Source of the DNA: Streptomyces katrae
GTDB taxonomy: Bacteria; Actinomycetota; Actinomycetes; Streptomycetales; Streptomycetaceae
NCBI RefSeq assembly: GCF_000966975.1
Contig: NZ_JZWV01000149.1
Span: 1-21,851 of the forward strand
DNA length: 21,851 nucleotides
Direction of reading: 5' to 3'
The position numbers and the translations under genes were made by a program. This document shows, in pieces, positions 20,098 to 21,851 of this stretch (positions are counted from its first letter, which is position 1; the number at the start of each line of letters is the position of its first letter). The notes under the pieces are model-generated. The model did not search any database and had not been told where the DNA came from. It saw nothing but the letters and a program-made list of their open reading frames with translations.

Positions 20098-21851
20098 GCC
20101 GGCAAGGACACCCCCATCACCTCCCGGGCCCGCAGATCCGGAACCAGACCCAGCCGCCACGCCTGCCACCCCTCCGCCGGATCCACCCCGCGCGCCAGCA
20201 CCACCCCGTACGACTCCACGCACTCCTCCAGCCGGTCCCCCCGCACCCCGTGCGCCCCCTTCGCCAGCGCGGCCAGCTCCGCCCCGGCCTCCACCGCCCC
20301 AGCCGGCACGCCCCCGTACGGCAGCAGCGTGCAGCGCAGGAACCGCGCCCAGTCCTCCCCGCGCCGGTCCCCGTACGAACCGAACAACCCCGCCGCCTCC
20401 CCGCACAGCGCCAGCGCCTGCGGCACCCGCCCGTTCCCCGCGTCCACCACCGCCAGCTCCAGACAGGCCCACCCCTCCCCATGGGCCAAACCGATCCGCC
20501 GGAAGTCCGCCCGCGCGTCCACCAGCAGCTGCCGCGCAAAACCCGAATTGCGCAGGTTCCCCGTCCGCGCCGCCTGCTGGTCCCGCGTCACCCGCCCCAA
20601 GTGGTAGCGCGCGTGCGCCAGCCCGTACACGTCCCGCATCCGCGAGAACATCGTCCGCGCCCGCTCCAGCTCCCGCACCGCCCGGTCGATCCCCCCGTCC
20701 TCCTCCAGCGCCTGCCCCAGGTAGTACAGCGTCCACGCCTCCCCCCGCGCGTCCTCCGCCAGCCGGTGCCGGGCCAGCGCGTCCCGCAACCGCTCCAGCG
20801 CCGTCCCCGGATCCCCCGCGATCACCCGCGCCCGCCCCAACTGCGTCAGCGCCCACGCCTCACCCCGGTCGTCACGCGTACGCCCGTACAGCCCCAGCGC
20901 CAGCAGCAGCTCCTCCTCCGCCCGCCCCACGTCCCCCACCCGCACGTGCACCTGCCCCAGCTGGAAATGCGCCCACGCCTCCCCGTGCACGCTCTCGCTC
21001 ACCCGGTGCAGCGCCAGCGACCGCTCCAGCAGCGCCACCGCCTCCGGCAACCGCCCCCGGTCCCGCTCCACCGCCCCCAGCGCGTGCAACGACCACGCCC
21101 GGTCACCCGCCAGCTCCTCCGGCTCCTGCAACGCCAGCGCCTCCCGGATCCGCGCCGCCGCCTCCGGCAGGTTCCCCTGGTGGTGCAACGTGATCCCCAA
21201 CGACAGCAGCGCCATCGCCGCACCCGCCTCCTGCCGGACCGCCTTGTACTGGTCCACCAGCGACGTCAACGTCGTCCGCGACTTGTCCAGCTCACCGAGC
21301 TGCCGCGCCGCGATACCCGTACGCCACTGCACCGAACGGTTCAGCCGGCCCTGGTCCACCGCCCGCGTCAGCTCGTTGATCTCACCCAGCCGGTACAGGT
21401 CCCCGCGCAGCAGACAGAAGTCGCACAACGCCCCCAGCAGGTCCAGCACCGCCTGCTGGTCCACCCCCTCCGAATGCCGCAGCGCCGCCGTGATGAAACT
21501 CGACTCGTCGTCCAGCCAGCGCAGCGCCGCGTCCAGCGAGGCGAAGCCGTGCCCGCCGAACCGGTCCGCCCGGGTCGACATCTTCCCGTCGACCATCCGG
21601 ATCACCGAGTCCGCCAGCCGCGCATAATCCCGGATCAGCCGCTCGTGCGCGGCCGCCGCCTCCGCCCGCTCCTCGTCCGCGGCCAGCCGCGCCGCCGCGT
21701 ACGCGCGCACCGCGTCGTGCATCCGGTACCGCTCCCCCCGTACCAGGTCCAGCAGACCCGCCCGCGCCAGCTCACCCAGCAGCCGCCCCGCCTCCACCCG
21801 CTCCGCGTCCACCAGCGCCGCGGCCGCCGCCGCACCCAGCGAGGCCCGCCC
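20088..21851 (-). CDS. NB-ARC/TPR transcriptional regulator, C-terminal part (AfsR/SARP type), cut by window edge
   Basis: The open frame continues past the window end, so only about 587 C-terminal residues are visible and the start is outside. The first visible part (GRASLGAAAAAALVDAERVE...LLGELARAGLLDLV, then RYRMHDAVRAYAAARLA) is the winged-helix end of an NB-ARC/STAND ATPase module, as in AfsR and SARP-type regulators. The remainder is a long series of TPR-like helix pairs; repeated stretches such as GEAWAHFQLGQVHVRVGD, GEAWALTQLGRARVIAGD and GEAWTLYYLGQALEEDGG recur about every 40 residues. The DNA-binding domain (SARP, LuxR or XRE) would lie upstream and cannot be seen. Such proteins activate antibiotic or developmental genes. 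The gene is convergent with the mca operon. No defects are seen in the visible part. Confidence 0.88.
   Translation of the reverse strand, partial: GRASLGAAAAAALVDAERVEAGRLLGELARAGLLDLVRGERYRMHDAVRAYAAARLAADEERAEAAAAHERLIRDYARLADSVIRMVDGKMSTRADRFGGHGFASLDAALRWLDDESSFITAALRHSEGVDQQAVLDLLGALCDFCLLRGDLYRLGEINELTRAVDQGRLNRSVQWRTGIAARQLGELDKSRTTLTSLVDQYKAVRQEAGAAMALLSLGITLHHQGNLPEAAARIREALALQEPEELAGDRAWSLHALGAVERDRGRLPEAVALLERSLALHRVSESVHGEAWAHFQLGQVHVRVGDVGRAEEELLLALGLYGRTRDDRGEAWALTQLGRARVIAGDPGTALERLRDALARHRLAEDARGEAWTLYYLGQALEEDGGIDRAVRELERARTMFSRMRDVYGLAHARYHLGRVTRDQQAARTGNLRNSGFARQLLVDARADFRRIGLAHGEGWACLELAVVDAGNGRVPQALALCGEAAGLFGSYGDRRGEDWARFLRCTLLPYGGVPAGAVEAGAELAALAKGAHGVRGDRLEECVESYGVVLARGVDPAEGWQAWRLGLVPDLRAREVMGVSLPAPS

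Overview
The window comes from a high-GC actinomycete, almost certainly a Streptomyces. Codon third positions are strongly G/C, GTG and TTG starts are common, and there is a mycothiol conjugate amidase gene, a probable sortase E (LAxTG) substrate, a DUF4307 protein, an MmyB-type XRE regulator and an NB-ARC/TPR regulator. It looks like chromosomal core sequence: no transposase, integrase, tRNA, rRNA or CRISPR array was seen.

Layout. 1-2400: a short tandem repeat, a small cell-wall-anchored protein, a small acidic hypothetical, and an L,D-transpeptidase lipoprotein behind a possible sigma-E-type promoter. 2500-4740: a MacB/FtsX-type ABC exporter whose permease gene is frameshifted. 4763-6903: a divergent XRE/MmyB regulator and zinc alcohol dehydrogenase sharing a small palindromic operator. 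6931-7562: two overlapping small genes that resemble a toxin-antitoxin pair. 7694-10874: msrA, a membrane-anchored conserved hypothetical, and metB. 10900-11597: a short ECF-sigma-like gene overlapping a single-pass membrane protein gene. 11659-13647: a MarR regulator divergent from threonine ammonia-lyase. 13795-15674: a DrrAB-type ABC exporter. 15749-18109: greA, a cupin, and a lipoprotein built from an internal duplication. 18237-19823: a DUF4307 membrane protein divergent from mca plus a small membrane protein. 19824-20097: a degenerate 19-bp repeat array. 20088 to the edge: the C-terminal part of an NB-ARC/TPR regulator.

Functional theme. msrA, metB and mca tie the window to sulfur and thiol metabolism. 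msrA has a perfect sigma-R (thiol-oxidative stress) promoter, GGAAT-N18-GTT, and mca has a near-perfect one, GGAAT-N18-GTC. Against that background the main observation is that mca reads straight from its N-terminal strand into helix 1 without the AHPDDE zinc/catalytic motif. The loss is equivalent to a clean 17-codon deletion, while the rest of the gene, its promoter and its downstream partner are intact.

Other points of note are the permease frameshift in a G/C run, the toxin-antitoxin-like pair, the shrunken ECF-sigma/membrane pair, the repeat array, and several genes whose -10 hexamer lies 6-7 nt before the start codon, which predicts leaderless mRNAs.
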